A DNA stretch of 64,000 nt, taken from Allopusillimonas sp008369125 (GTDB lineage: Bacteria; Pseudomonadota; Gammaproteobacteria; Burkholderiales; Burkholderiaceae_B). Made by a program: the position numbers and the translations under genes. The number at the start of each line of letters is the position of its first letter. Position 1 is the stretch's first letter. Shown one piece after another: positions 8,658 through 17,227 of the stretch. The stretch lies in assembly GCF_008369125.1 (NCBI RefSeq), contig NZ_VOAY01000002.1:186001-250000 (forward strand). The letters run 5' to 3'. The notes under the pieces are model-generated. The model worked only from the letters and a program-made list of their open reading frames with translations. It searched no databases and was not told the DNA's origin.

Positions 8658-9902
8658 ATGACAACGCCTGACACCTCTATAAAATGGGCAGATTTGCCAC
8701 CACGCTCAGCCAGAGCTGTGGCGGGTGTGGTCTTGATCATTGCAATGGCTGCAGCCTGCGCATCCATATTATGGGGCTGGGCGTTTGGAAAAGTGGACCT
8801 GAGCGCCACGCCGGTGTCAGTTGGGCAAATCATGGATGGAAGGACTACCAGACATATCGCCGATCAATTGTCCCATGCTCCAGTAACTGAAGCTTTGGCT
8901 GACATAGAACGCGCCGGTGGCTGGTTGCTGTTCGGCAACTTAGGGGATCGAGTCAGACAAGGTTGCCCTGGGTGGCTCTTTCTTACGGATGAGCTTACTG
9001 TGCATGCAAAAGCCAAGGACAACGCAGCCGCGCGGCTGGCAACGGTTGTCGAAGTCCGTGACAGGCTACACAAGCGGGGTATTAACCTGCTTGTGCTGGT
9101 TGTTCCGGACAAAAGTCGTATTGAACAACAGAAGCTTTGCGCCGTTTATCGCCCTGACAGTATCGCCACGCGTCTGAACACTTGGGTGGAGGGTTTGCGT
9201 GGGCTACAGGTGCAGGTGGTTGACGCAACATCAACGCTGATGACCTTCGCCAAGGCTGGCCAAGAGGCTGTTTTTTTGCGCACAGATACGCATTGGAACG
9301 AGCTTGGCGCCAAAGCTGCAGCTGGGGCAACCGCTGATTTGGTCCGCACGTCTGGTGTAGATATTACGCCCACCCGTCATTTCAAACTTGCACATGGCCA
9401 GCCCCAAAGCCGAATTGGGGATCTGGTCAAGTTGGCTGGAATAGATTGGTTGCCGGTACAACTGCAACCTGCGCCAGATCAGGTAGCGCAAACGACATTT
9501 ACGATGATCGATACCGCACAAGCGCCCGTCAGCCCTCAGGGCAATCAAGGCGCACAGGATGAAGGCGAAGACCTTTTCGGCGATGTGGATCTGTCGAGCT
9601 TGGCGCTGATCGGTACTTCCTATTCGCGAACGTCCGAGTTCGCTTCCTTTTTAGAGAGTGACCTGGGTACTGTAGTACCGAGTTTTGCCAAGGACGGTGG
9701 TGATTTTTGGGCTTCAGCCGAAAGCTACTTCAGCAGCCCTGACTTCGAAAAGACCCCTGCCAACTTGGTCATCTGGGAAATTCCGGAAAGAGTCATTCAG
9801 ATGCCAATAGTCGCAGAGGAACGGGCTTGGATGGCCGAGCCTGTTCCCTCTGCTGCATCTGCTGCATCTGCCGCGTCTGCCCCACCTGAAAAGAAACGTT
9901 GA
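8658..9902 (+). CDS. wssI: AlgJ/AlgX-like SGNH acetyltransferase for cellulose (WssI)
   Basis: The 414-residue protein has one N-terminal membrane helix (about 20-43) and a periplasmic SGNH-like domain. Visible catalytic elements are the DTHWN motif with D210 and H212, and the serine S321 in ALIGTSYS, the same triad arrangement as AlgJ and AlgX. It therefore probably transfers acetyl groups received from WssH onto cellulose. The C-terminus ends in a Ser-Ala-Ala repeat made from a 9-bp tandem DNA repeat followed by PPEKKR, an unusual tail. It is the last gene of the cellulose operon; the next gene lies on the other strand. Confidence 0.88.
   Translation: MTTPDTSIKWADLPPRSARAVAGVVLIIAMAAACASILWGWAFGKVDLSATPVSVGQIMDGRTTRHIADQLSHAPVTEALADIERAGGWLLFGNLGDRVRQGCPGWLFLTDELTVHAKAKDNAAARLATVVEVRDRLHKRGINLLVLVVPDKSRIEQQKLCAVYRPDSIATRLNTWVEGLRGLQVQVVDATSTLMTFAKAGQEAVFLRTDTHWNELGAKAAAGATADLVRTSGVDITPTRHFKLAHGQPQSRIGDLVKLAGIDWLPVQLQPAPDQVAQTTFTMIDTAQAPVSPQGNQGAQDEGEDLFGDVDLSSLALIGTSYSRTSEFASFLESDLGTVVPSFAKDGGDFWASAESYFSSPDFEKTPANLVIWEIPERVIQMPIVAEERAWMAEPVPSAASAASAASAPPEKKR
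9851..9882 (+). repeat. 9-bp tandem repeat encoding Ser-Ala-Ala tail of WssI
   Basis: About three and a half near-identical 9-base units (tctgctgca, tctgctgca, tctgccgcg, tctgcc) lie at the 3' end of wssI. The unit is a multiple of three, so copy change would lengthen or shorten the tail without a frameshift. Confidence 0.7.
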
Positions 9903-10125
9903 AACAGAAAAGAGGAGGCTTTATGCGGACCGGTGAGGGTGATAGTTCGAGGCCGGCCGTGTAGCGTGAACTTGCCGCATCTTCTGGTACCCTGCAATCG
10001 CGCTCTATTCGGAGGTTTTGAAACAAGGGCGTCGTCAGGCAGCCAGACCAGTGGTACCCCGATCAAAGACTATGGCCTGAGCACTAACGCCTCAAGGCTT
10101 ACAAACAAAGTTATAACAGGCAGTT

Positions 10126-11706
10126 TCACGTTGCCGTCTCAACGCGGTTTCGTCCATTGCGTTTCGCACGGTAAAGCGCTTCATCGGATCGTTTCAGCAG
10201 CTCGTCAATACTTTGAACATTTAATGGCCAATGTGCTACTCCCAATGAAATCGTAATATTTCCAACGGGGTCGAACGGTGTCCGCTCTACCAATTGCCGC
10301 AAACGTTCAGCCACGTCGCCTGCCACGGCGAGATCAGTGTCTGGAAGTAAAAGAGCAAACTCTTCGCCACCTATTCGACAAAGTAAGTCGCCACTTCGCG
10401 AACATGACCGCATCAAATTGCTCAAGCGCCGCAAGACTTCATCCCCCATATCGTGGCCATACGTGTCGTTAACACGCTTGAAGTGATCGACGTCGGCGGT
10501 TACGAGAGAGACGGCACGATGATCGTCCCGCCAGTTCTCGATGGCGTAATCGAAGGCCCTTCGGTTGCTTAACCCAGTTAGAGAATCGGTCTGTACGTCC
10601 TCGCTTAACTTATTTATCTTGCCGTGCATTAGTTCAATACCAGCTAACAGTGCTTTTTTCAGGTTTGCCGTTTCAAAATACCAAGCCAATGTCTGTTTGA
10701 TCTCTGACGTCGTTTCGGGCCGGTCCATTGTGGTTGCGCTTTCGGCCAGACGTCGTAACGGTTGTGCAATTGCCCGTGCGAACCGCCAAATGATCAGCGC
10801 AATCAACAAAGCTAACGGTAATGCATTGAGCAGCACGCGGGTAAGCAGCTCGCTGAGCGGCTTCAGCGTATCTGAGACGGGAAGTTGCAACACAATGCCC
10901 CAATCTGTTCCTGCAACCAAAGCATATCCCGCCAGCATATCAATGCCTTGACTGTTAATCACACGCATCATGCCAGACTTGCCTGCAGCAATATCATCAA
11001 CGGCGAGGTTCGCGCCCACAATGGTTCCGACACGCTCGGCTTGCGGGTGGTACAACAAGCGCCGGTTGCTGTCGATAACATATAGGTATGACCGATCTCG
11101 ATGAGAGGAGCGCCTGAGCACACGATTAAGTGTGCTCGGCTCCTCCAGATAAATAGTGCCGCTGATATAACCCAGATAATTTTCGCTGGCATCGAATACC
11201 GGCTGAGAAACGGTAAGCAGTAATTTCCCTGTGTGCGAAACAAACGGAGGGCTGATTAAAGGCTTGCGCTCGCCCAGAGATTGCAACGCACCAGCGGACC
11301 CTAATTGGTCTCCAGTAATACTAAGATCAGGATCTGTTGCTCGAACCACGCCCGTGTCATCTACGATTACAACGGAATTGAAGCTATCGGTTTGCCGCTT
11401 TAAGCGCACCGCCTCTGCCTGCAAAAAAGACTGATCGTCATAGTGGTTTGCAATTGTGCCAGCGGCGTATTGAAGCTGTTGCTGAGCCGAATGCAGAAAC
11501 TCATCTACAGTGAGAGCCACTTTCGTGGCATACACGTAATTGGTCTCTAGCGTTTTTTCGATTAATACTTCCCGTTGAACGCGATAGCTAGCAAATAAAC
11601 TATTGGCCAGCATTAAAAACGCACTGATCAGGGCTAGCAATAAAATTAACCGGCGCAAATCCAGAGTAGAAGAGCCGAGAACGGCTCTCTTCAAAGAGGC
11701 AAGCAT
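10126..11706 (-). CDS. Membrane-bound diguanylate cyclase with periplasmic Cache-type sensor and GGDEF domain
   Basis: Makes c-di-GMP from two GTP. The 526-residue protein has a first membrane helix at about 18-40, a periplasmic region of some 245 residues with dCache-like sequence (SVVIVDDTG, GYISGTIYLEEP, YLYVIDSNRRLLYHP), a second helix at 289-310, and a cytoplasmic GGDEF domain with active site GGEEF (446-450). RSGD at 437-440 lies five residues before it, so the inhibitory I-site is intact. ATG 11706 is chosen because GGAGG at 11714-11718 stands 7 bases upstream; a TTG at 11709 is less likely. It converges on the cellulose operon, whose synthase is activated by c-di-GMP, so a functional link is plausible but inferred. 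Confidence 0.9.
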   Translation of the reverse strand: MLASLKRAVLGSSTLDLRRLILLLALISAFLMLANSLFASYRVQREVLIEKTLETNYVYATKVALTVDEFLHSAQQQLQYAAGTIANHYDDQSFLQAEAVRLKRQTDSFNSVVIVDDTGVVRATDPDLSITGDQLGSAGALQSLGERKPLISPPFVSHTGKLLLTVSQPVFDASENYLGYISGTIYLEEPSTLNRVLRRSSHRDRSYLYVIDSNRRLLYHPQAERVGTIVGANLAVDDIAAGKSGMMRVINSQGIDMLAGYALVAGTDWGIVLQLPVSDTLKPLSELLTRVLLNALPLALLIALIIWRFARAIAQPLRRLAESATTMDRPETTSEIKQTLAWYFETANLKKALLAGIELMHGKINKLSEDVQTDSLTGLSNRRAFDYAIENWRDDHRAVSLVTADVDHFKRVNDTYGHDMGDEVLRRLSNLMRSCSRSGDLLCRIGGEEFALLLPDTDLAVAGDVAERLRQLVERTPFDPVGNITISLGVAHWPLNVQSIDELLKRSDEALYRAKRNGRNRVETAT

Positions 11707-11718
11707 CAAAAAACCTCC

Positions 11719-12303
11719 AATTTGAGGGAAGCTTTCGATCTGAGAAAGGCCCGGTATATGTATGTCATCATGCGGTGCAGGGGGAGCCGTTAGCTACGAT
11801 TTGTATGTATTTTTGAACCCAACAAATGAGAGTAAGGTGCAAAACGGAGGTTTTGCCTCGCATTGAATTCTAGCCTGAATATGTGACAAAAACTGACAAA
11901 TCAAACTCACCGTGCAAAGACTATGCTAAGAGTACGATGCGTGCTTGGCTGGCCCACAACGGCTTTGCTGCCATGTGCCCTCGCTACATCTTTGTACTAA
12001 GCGAGCATCGTAGCAACTTAAGTCGCGCTAGTGCTCGGCGAGCCACTCATTCGCGTCGCATTAATAGCTCGGGGGAGCAACACCTGCCGGGCATGACCAA
12101 TGATGTCGCTGCTCAGCCAAGCACCGTTGGCCGTCGATAGAGGCCTGACACGAGCTGAATTCGTTAGATCACGGCCGAGATTATTTTAAGGTTTAAGCAA
12201 TAATAAGTGGATTAGAGCCGCCTGACGGTACTACACTTGTTACGAGGATGCAGTAAACGGAGGGGGTCCGCTACGACAAAATGTTCTTTCAGGAGACTAT
12301 GTC
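11719..12303. other. Divergent intergenic region between cyclase and Liv operon
   Basis: About 585 bases with no convincing gene. It must hold promoters for the diguanylate cyclase (minus) and the ABC operon (plus). An imperfect hairpin lies at 11980-12005 (CTCGC...GCGAG with an inner TACA/TGTA pair). AGGAG at 12291-12295 is the ribosome site for the next gene. An 85-codon open frame at 11883-12140 has no recognisable protein character. Confidence 0.5.
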
Positions 12304-13518
12304 ATGACCCTACGAAATACTTCTTTTTTCTTTTCTGCCCTAAGTATCGCGCTGTTTGCTGCCCTGCCCGTCAGCAGCGCACAAGCGCAAGATATCGTAC
12401 TGGGCGCTTCTGTGCAATTAACTGGGCCGCTGGCCAACACCGGCCGATATTATCGCGATTCTTATCAGCTAGCCATCGACAAAATCAACGCTGCTGGCGG
12501 CGTAAAGGTTGGCGACAAAACTGAAAAACTAGCGCTCAAGCTTTACGATAATCAGTCTGACGTTAACCTGAGCGTACGCCAATATACCGAGCTGGTTTCT
12601 CAGGACAAGGTCAATATGCTGCTGGGCCCATTTGCCAGCAACTTCGCCATTGCCGATTCTGCTGTGGCTGAAAAATACAAAATACCCATGGTGCAAGGTG
12701 GTGGTGCATCTGACCAGATTTTTGCACGTAATTTCAAATACATATTTGGCACCCTGGCACCGGCCAGCGATTACTTTGGCAGCACCATAAAGATGCTTAA
12801 GCAGCTTAAGCCTGACCCTAAAACTATTGCCCTGCTTTATGCTGATGACGCGTTCGACGTGTCGGTGGCCAACGGCACACGCCCTATGCTCAAGGCCGCC
12901 GGGTTTGATATTGCCATGGATGAACGGTATAGCTCAGATGCCACCGATTTCAACACTTTGCTTTCGCAAATCAAAAGCAAGAAAGTTGACGTAGTACTGG
13001 TCGCCGGCCATGAAACCGAGATCTTGAACTTTGTACGGCAAGCCAAGAGCCTGGCTGTCGCACCCAAAATGTATTCTTTCACCGTGGGCGTTCCTAGCGA
13101 AGACTTTCGCAAGGCGCTGGGTGCCGATGCAAATTATGCCTTTGGCATGACGGCGTGGCTTCCTTCGGCCAAACTGAAAGACCGTTGGTTCGGGGATGCA
13201 CAGAAGTTTGCTACTGAATACAAGGCCAAATACAACTACGACCCCGACTATCATGCCGCGTCTGGGGTGGCCACGGTTGAAACTATTGTGCAGGCCATCG
13301 AAAACGTAGGAACAACAGACCCGCAAAAAGTGCGCGACGAACTGGCCAAGATTAAGTTTGACAGCCTTTATGGCCCCATCGCATTTCAAAAAAATGGGCA
13401 AATTAGCCTGCCGCAGACCGTGATACAGGTACAAGACGACAAGGTAGCTGAAGTCTACGACGCCAAGGGCTTCGTGCAACCGCCCAAGTACCCCATGCCT
13501 GCCTGGAATGCTCGCTAA
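12304..13518 (+). CDS. Liv-type ABC transporter periplasmic substrate-binding protein
   Basis: A 404-residue periplasmic binding protein of the LivK / type-1 family, which captures amino acids, amides or aromatic and aliphatic acids for import. The N-terminal 28 residues form a signal peptide ending AQA-QD. The mature start DIVLGASVQLTGPLANTG and the AIDKINAAGGV segment are typical of the family. AGGAG lies 8 bases before ATG 12304. It heads a five-gene cluster with two permeases and two ATPases, so the complete importer is present. The downstream IclR regulator and TfdA-like dioxygenase suggest an organic acid rather than leucine as substrate, but that is inference from neighbours only. Confidence 0.9.
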   Translation: MTLRNTSFFFSALSIALFAALPVSSAQAQDIVLGASVQLTGPLANTGRYYRDSYQLAIDKINAAGGVKVGDKTEKLALKLYDNQSDVNLSVRQYTELVSQDKVNMLLGPFASNFAIADSAVAEKYKIPMVQGGGASDQIFARNFKYIFGTLAPASDYFGSTIKMLKQLKPDPKTIALLYADDAFDVSVANGTRPMLKAAGFDIAMDERYSSDATDFNTLLSQIKSKKVDVVLVAGHETEILNFVRQAKSLAVAPKMYSFTVGVPSEDFRKALGADANYAFGMTAWLPSAKLKDRWFGDAQKFATEYKAKYNYDPDYHAASGVATVETIVQAIENVGTTDPQKVRDELAKIKFDSLYGPIAFQKNGQISLPQTVIQVQDDKVAEVYDAKGFVQPPKYPMPAWNAR

Positions 13519-13545
13519 CTCACACCCTGCCTGGAGCCTGACATC

Positions 13546-14409
13546 ATGGACTTGCTTGTGCAGATTCTTGTCAACGGCATACTTCTTGGGGGACTGTATG
13601 CCGTCATGGCGCTAGGCCTGGCGCTGGTGTGGGGCGTGCTGAACATTGTCAACCTGGCACATGGCGCATTCATTATGTTGGGTGGTTATGTGTCTTGGTT
13701 TCTATTCATCTACCTGGGCATAGACCCCTTTCTAGGCTTGCCCATTACTGCCGTGGTCATGTTCATATTAGGCTATGCGCTGCAACGCGGCATACTCAAT
13801 CTGATTGTGCGCGCGCCTATGTTCAATACCCTGCTGATAACGTTTGGCCTGGAAGTTGTCTTGACCTACCTGGCGCAACTGGTGTTTACAGCCGATTTTC
13901 GCGCCATCAACCCGTCGTACGCGGGTAACAGCCTGACGCTGGGGTTTGTGACCATCCCCGTGGTGCGGCTCGCTGCCTTTGTGGTGGCATTGGCATTAAC
14001 GGTAGGAATGTGGCTGTTTCTGCTGCATACCAGGTTGGGCCGTGCCATTCGTGCCACCGCACAAAACCTGGTTGCGGCCCGTCTGTATGGTGTTGAGCCG
14101 CGCCACCTTTATGCCATGACGTTTGGCTTGGGCATTGCGTTAGCTGGTGCTGCTGGTGGGCTTTACGGCACCGTATCGCAAATAAACCCGTACATTGGTG
14201 CGCCGTTGACAGCCAAGTGCTTCGCCATTGCGATTATCGGTGGACTGGAAAACCCCTTGGGCGTCATCGTAGGTGGGCTGTTTCTGGGCATTATTGAATC
14301 GCTGACAGCCTTGTATATTGGCCCGACTTTTTCTGATGTAGCCAGCTTCGGCATACTGGTTTTAGTTCTTATCATTCGCCCCAGTGGGTTATTGGGGCGT
14401 ACAACATGA
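13546..14409 (+). CDS. Liv-type ABC transporter permease (LivH family)
   Basis: A 287-residue inner-membrane permease with about eight hydrophobic helices. The start MDLLVQILVNGILLGGLYA and the NLAHGAFIMLGGY segment near residue 40 are standard for LivH proteins. It forms the transmembrane channel with the LivM-type protein encoded next. Its stop overlaps the following start by four bases (ATGA), and it lies 27 bases after the binding-protein gene, so the genes are one operon. Confidence 0.93.
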   Translation: MDLLVQILVNGILLGGLYAVMALGLALVWGVLNIVNLAHGAFIMLGGYVSWFLFIYLGIDPFLGLPITAVVMFILGYALQRGILNLIVRAPMFNTLLITFGLEVVLTYLAQLVFTADFRAINPSYAGNSLTLGFVTIPVVRLAAFVVALALTVGMWLFLLHTRLGRAIRATAQNLVAARLYGVEPRHLYAMTFGLGIALAGAAGGLYGTVSQINPYIGAPLTAKCFAIAIIGGLENPLGVIVGGLFLGIIESLTALYIGPTFSDVASFGILVLVLIIRPSGLLGRTT

Positions 14410-15353
14410 AAATTCTACGCATTGCCGGCTTGCTCGTCATTATTGCGCTACTGGCGGGCGTGCCCTTGTTAGGCAATGACGTATTAACGCAATTTGGCAT
14501 CAATGCCCTGCTCTTGGCTGTGCTGGCGCAAGGCTGGAACATAATAGGTGGCTACACAGGGTACGCGTCATTTGGCAATTCTGTTTTCTATGGTTTAGGA
14601 AGCTATGGTGTGGGCATCGCCATGGTGCAGTGGCACTTGCCGTTTGGGGTTGGCATGGCCTTGGGTGCACTGATGGCCTTGGTTTTTGCGGTGCTGTTGG
14701 GTTTGCCTGTGCTTCGTTTACGAGGCCATTATTTTGCTATCGCCACCTTGGCGCTGGCTCAGGTCATGATCGCCATTACGTCTAACGTAGAGCTGGCGGG
14801 CAGCAATGTTGGGCTGGTATTGCCGCCGCTTAATAATGACCCGCTGTTTTATGAATTGGCACTGGCGTTATTAGTGCTAATTACCCTGACGATATTTTGG
14901 TTCACGCGCAGCCGTTTTGGGTTTGGTCTGATCGCCATACGTGAAAATGAAGAAGGGGCAGCCGTCATGGGGGTTAATACCACGCTCTACAAAGTGATCG
15001 CCTTTGCGCTTTCAGGTGTATTCAGCGCACTGGCAGGTGGCATTCATGCATATTGGATTACGTTTCTGGATCCCGCCAGCGCGTTTGATATCAGCTTAAA
15101 CGTCAAGATGATCATTATGGCTGTCTTTGGCGGGCCGGGAACCGTGCTGGGCCCGGTTATAGGCGCGTTTAGCCTGTCGGCGCTTTCTGAAATTTTATCC
15201 AGCGAAGTAACCAGTATTGCCGGCCTGTTCTTCGGTGTGGTGATCGTTGCCGCCGTGGTGCTGATGCCGCGTGGCCTGGCTGATGTTTTTCGCCATTTTC
15301 GCAAATCAGGCTGGCATTACTTTATTGAAAACATACGGAACCATCGCTTATGA
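14406..15353 (+). CDS. Liv-type ABC transporter permease (LivM family)
   Basis: A 315-residue membrane permease of the LivM family, the second half of the channel. The segments GYTGYASFGNSVFYGLGSYG near residues 49-68 and the cytoplasmic loop IAIRENEEGAAVMGVN, which contacts the ATPases, are characteristic. It overlaps both neighbours by four bases (ATGA), an arrangement that favours translational coupling and balanced subunit production. Confidence 0.93.
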   Translation: MKILRIAGLLVIIALLAGVPLLGNDVLTQFGINALLLAVLAQGWNIIGGYTGYASFGNSVFYGLGSYGVGIAMVQWHLPFGVGMALGALMALVFAVLLGLPVLRLRGHYFAIATLALAQVMIAITSNVELAGSNVGLVLPPLNNDPLFYELALALLVLITLTIFWFTRSRFGFGLIAIRENEEGAAVMGVNTTLYKVIAFALSGVFSALAGGIHAYWITFLDPASAFDISLNVKMIIMAVFGGPGTVLGPVIGAFSLSALSEILSSEVTSIAGLFFGVVIVAAVVLMPRGLADVFRHFRKSGWHYFIENIRNHRL

Positions 15354-16084
15354 GCGCTATTCTCGAAGTGCGTCATGTTACGCGTCGATTCGCTGGCCTG
15401 GTTGCCGTCAACGATGTGAGTTTGTCACTTGAAACCGGAGAAATCCTGGGCTTAATTGGCCCCAACGGTGCAGGCAAAACCACATTAATCAGCCTGATCA
15501 ACGGCACGCTTGAGCCTACCGCCGGTAATATCCTGTTCCAGGAAAAGGATATTACCGGGCTTGCAGCTTATCGTCGCGCGCGACTGGGCATCGGCCGCAC
15601 CTTTCAGATTATGCAGCCTTTTCCAGGGCTCTCCGTCTTGGATAATGTTGCCGTTGGTGCGTTGTTTGGGCGCGGTGGTGGTCAGGCGAAACTGGCGCTG
15701 GCGCGCGAACAGGCTCGCGTTTGTCTGCACTTTGTTGGCCTGAGCAAAGAGGTGGATCAACGCGCCGACGAGCTGGGCGGCCCCGGACGTAAGCGTCTGG
15801 AACTGGCCAAGGCGCTGGCCATGCAACCCAAGGTATTGCTCTGCGACGAAGTCATGTCAGGCCTGAATATGGTCGAAATCGAAGAGCTTATCGGCGTTAT
15901 TCGAAAAGTATGTGATCAGGGCATTAGCGTGCTGGTTATTGAACACGTCATCAAGGCCATCAAAAGTCTGTCAACCCGCCTGATCGTATTGCATCACGGG
16001 GAAAAAATCGCTGAAGGGAATACGGATGCAGTGTTGTCAGACCCCGCTGTCGTTCAGGCGTATCTGGGCAAGAGGCGCACATGA
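15350..16084 (+). CDS. Liv-type ABC transporter ATP-binding protein (LivG family)
   Basis: A 244-residue ATPase of the LivG type. Walker A is GPNGAGKTT (37-45), and the Walker B segment reads LLCDEVMSGLN. The usual ABC signature LSYGQQ is replaced by LGGPGRKRLELAKALA, a divergence seen in several organic-acid Liv systems. LivG proteins carry the extra C-terminal HGEKIAEG and AYLG motifs, both present. It powers import with the LivF-type protein that follows and overlaps both neighbours by four bases. Confidence 0.93.
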   Translation: MSAILEVRHVTRRFAGLVAVNDVSLSLETGEILGLIGPNGAGKTTLISLINGTLEPTAGNILFQEKDITGLAAYRRARLGIGRTFQIMQPFPGLSVLDNVAVGALFGRGGGQAKLALAREQARVCLHFVGLSKEVDQRADELGGPGRKRLELAKALAMQPKVLLCDEVMSGLNMVEIEELIGVIRKVCDQGISVLVIEHVIKAIKSLSTRLIVLHHGEKIAEGNTDAVLSDPAVVQAYLGKRRT

Positions 16085-16812
16085 GCACAACTGATATTTC
16101 TTCCCCCGTTCTACTTTCCGTTCAGGGGCTAAGCACTGGTTACGGCGAAATGCTGGTACTGCACGATATCTCGCTCGAGGTTCATCATGCCGAGGTCGTG
16201 GCATTGGTGGGCAGTAATGGCGCGGGTAAAACCACGCTGCTGCGCGCGCTGTCTTGCGTGCTGCCCAGCACCGGCAGCATTATGATGGACGGGCATCAAC
16301 TAGTGCAATCCGGTGCAGACCAGGCCTTTGCACTGGGCTTGGTGCAGGTGCCGGAAGGCCGTCAGCTCTTTGGCCGCATGAGCGTGCAAGATAATTTATT
16401 AATGGGTGCCTATCGGCGTAGCGGCAAGGCTGACGTGGCACGCGATTTGAACAAAATGTACGAAATTTTCCCACGTCTGTCGGAAAGGCGCCGCCAATTG
16501 GCAGGCAGCATGTCGGGTGGAGAGCAGCAGTTATGTGCCATGGCCAGGGCACTCATGGCCAAACCCAAGCTGATGATGGTCGATGAAATGAGCCTGGGCC
16601 TGGCGCCGGTTATCGTCGAGCAACTCATGGACGTACTGGTAAGCATACAGCGCGAAGGTGTGGCGATCTTGCTCGTAGAACAGGATATCCATCTGGCGCT
16701 CTCTGCGGCAGATCGCGGCTATGTCATGGAAACGGGGTATATCGTGCAAAACGGCCCAGCCCAAGCGCTGATTAATGATCCTGCCGTACGACAAGCTTAT
16801 TTGGGAATTTAG
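16081..16812 (+). CDS. Liv-type ABC transporter ATP-binding protein (LivF family)
   Basis: A 243-residue ATPase of the LivF type. Walker A is GSNGAGKTT, the ABC signature is MSGGEQQ, and Walker B is LMMVDEMSLGLAP, all intact. The C-terminal AYLGI ends the protein as in LivF. It is the last gene of the five-gene importer. About 415 bases without an evident gene follow before the IclR regulator, and I see no strong terminator directly after the stop. Confidence 0.93.
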   Translation: MSTTDISSPVLLSVQGLSTGYGEMLVLHDISLEVHHAEVVALVGSNGAGKTTLLRALSCVLPSTGSIMMDGHQLVQSGADQAFALGLVQVPEGRQLFGRMSVQDNLLMGAYRRSGKADVARDLNKMYEIFPRLSERRRQLAGSMSGGEQQLCAMARALMAKPKLMMVDEMSLGLAPVIVEQLMDVLVSIQREGVAILLVEQDIHLALSAADRGYVMETGYIVQNGPAQALINDPAVRQAYLGI

Positions 16813-16919
16813 CGGCTGCCTTGTTTAGCAATTACTTTCCGAGGAAGTGTAGCGACAGAAAACGCAGATAGTGAGTGTTCACGGTCGTGTCGGCATCGTG
16901 GGCTTTTTTCTAAATGAAG

Positions 16920-17010
16920 GCCATTGGTAGCTTGTATGCCCACGGCCCTACACATGGATTTTCTTAATCGACTGCCATGGGCGGCTTGTAACTATACGGC
17001 TCTACAATGA
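16920..17010. repeat. Imperfect direct repeat of about 37 bp, two copies
   Basis: Two copies at about 16920-16956 and 16974-17010 share GCCAT-GG--GCTTGTA, GGC-CTACA and ATG in the same order, roughly 27 of 36 positions. They lie in the gene-free stretch 16813-17227 upstream of the IclR gene. The rest of this stretch shows no gene I can support. Confidence 0.5.
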
Positions 17011-17227
17011 GTCTATCGGCATCCTCACCCACAGTGGCGGCGAGCGCACACTGTTTGCATCCGACAAAGCCTATACCAACGATTCCGGCAGCCCTACCTT
17101 GAGACGATTTCTATCGTGATTGCCTGCCTGCACCATCCAATACCGCTTAGCCACCAATGATCAAAATAACTCAAGCCCCCTACGCTATCTTCACGACATC
17201 GCACTGCTGCCAAAACGCCATCAGAAC

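Noticed and set aside
11883..12140. 85-codon frame between the cyclase and the Liv operon
   Set aside because: No ribosome site, no hydrophobic or domain pattern; probably chance.
16990..17119. Possible coding remnant (GILTHSGGERTLFASDKAY) before the IclR gene
   Set aside because: Short, no recognisable family and no start; not enough to call a pseudogene.
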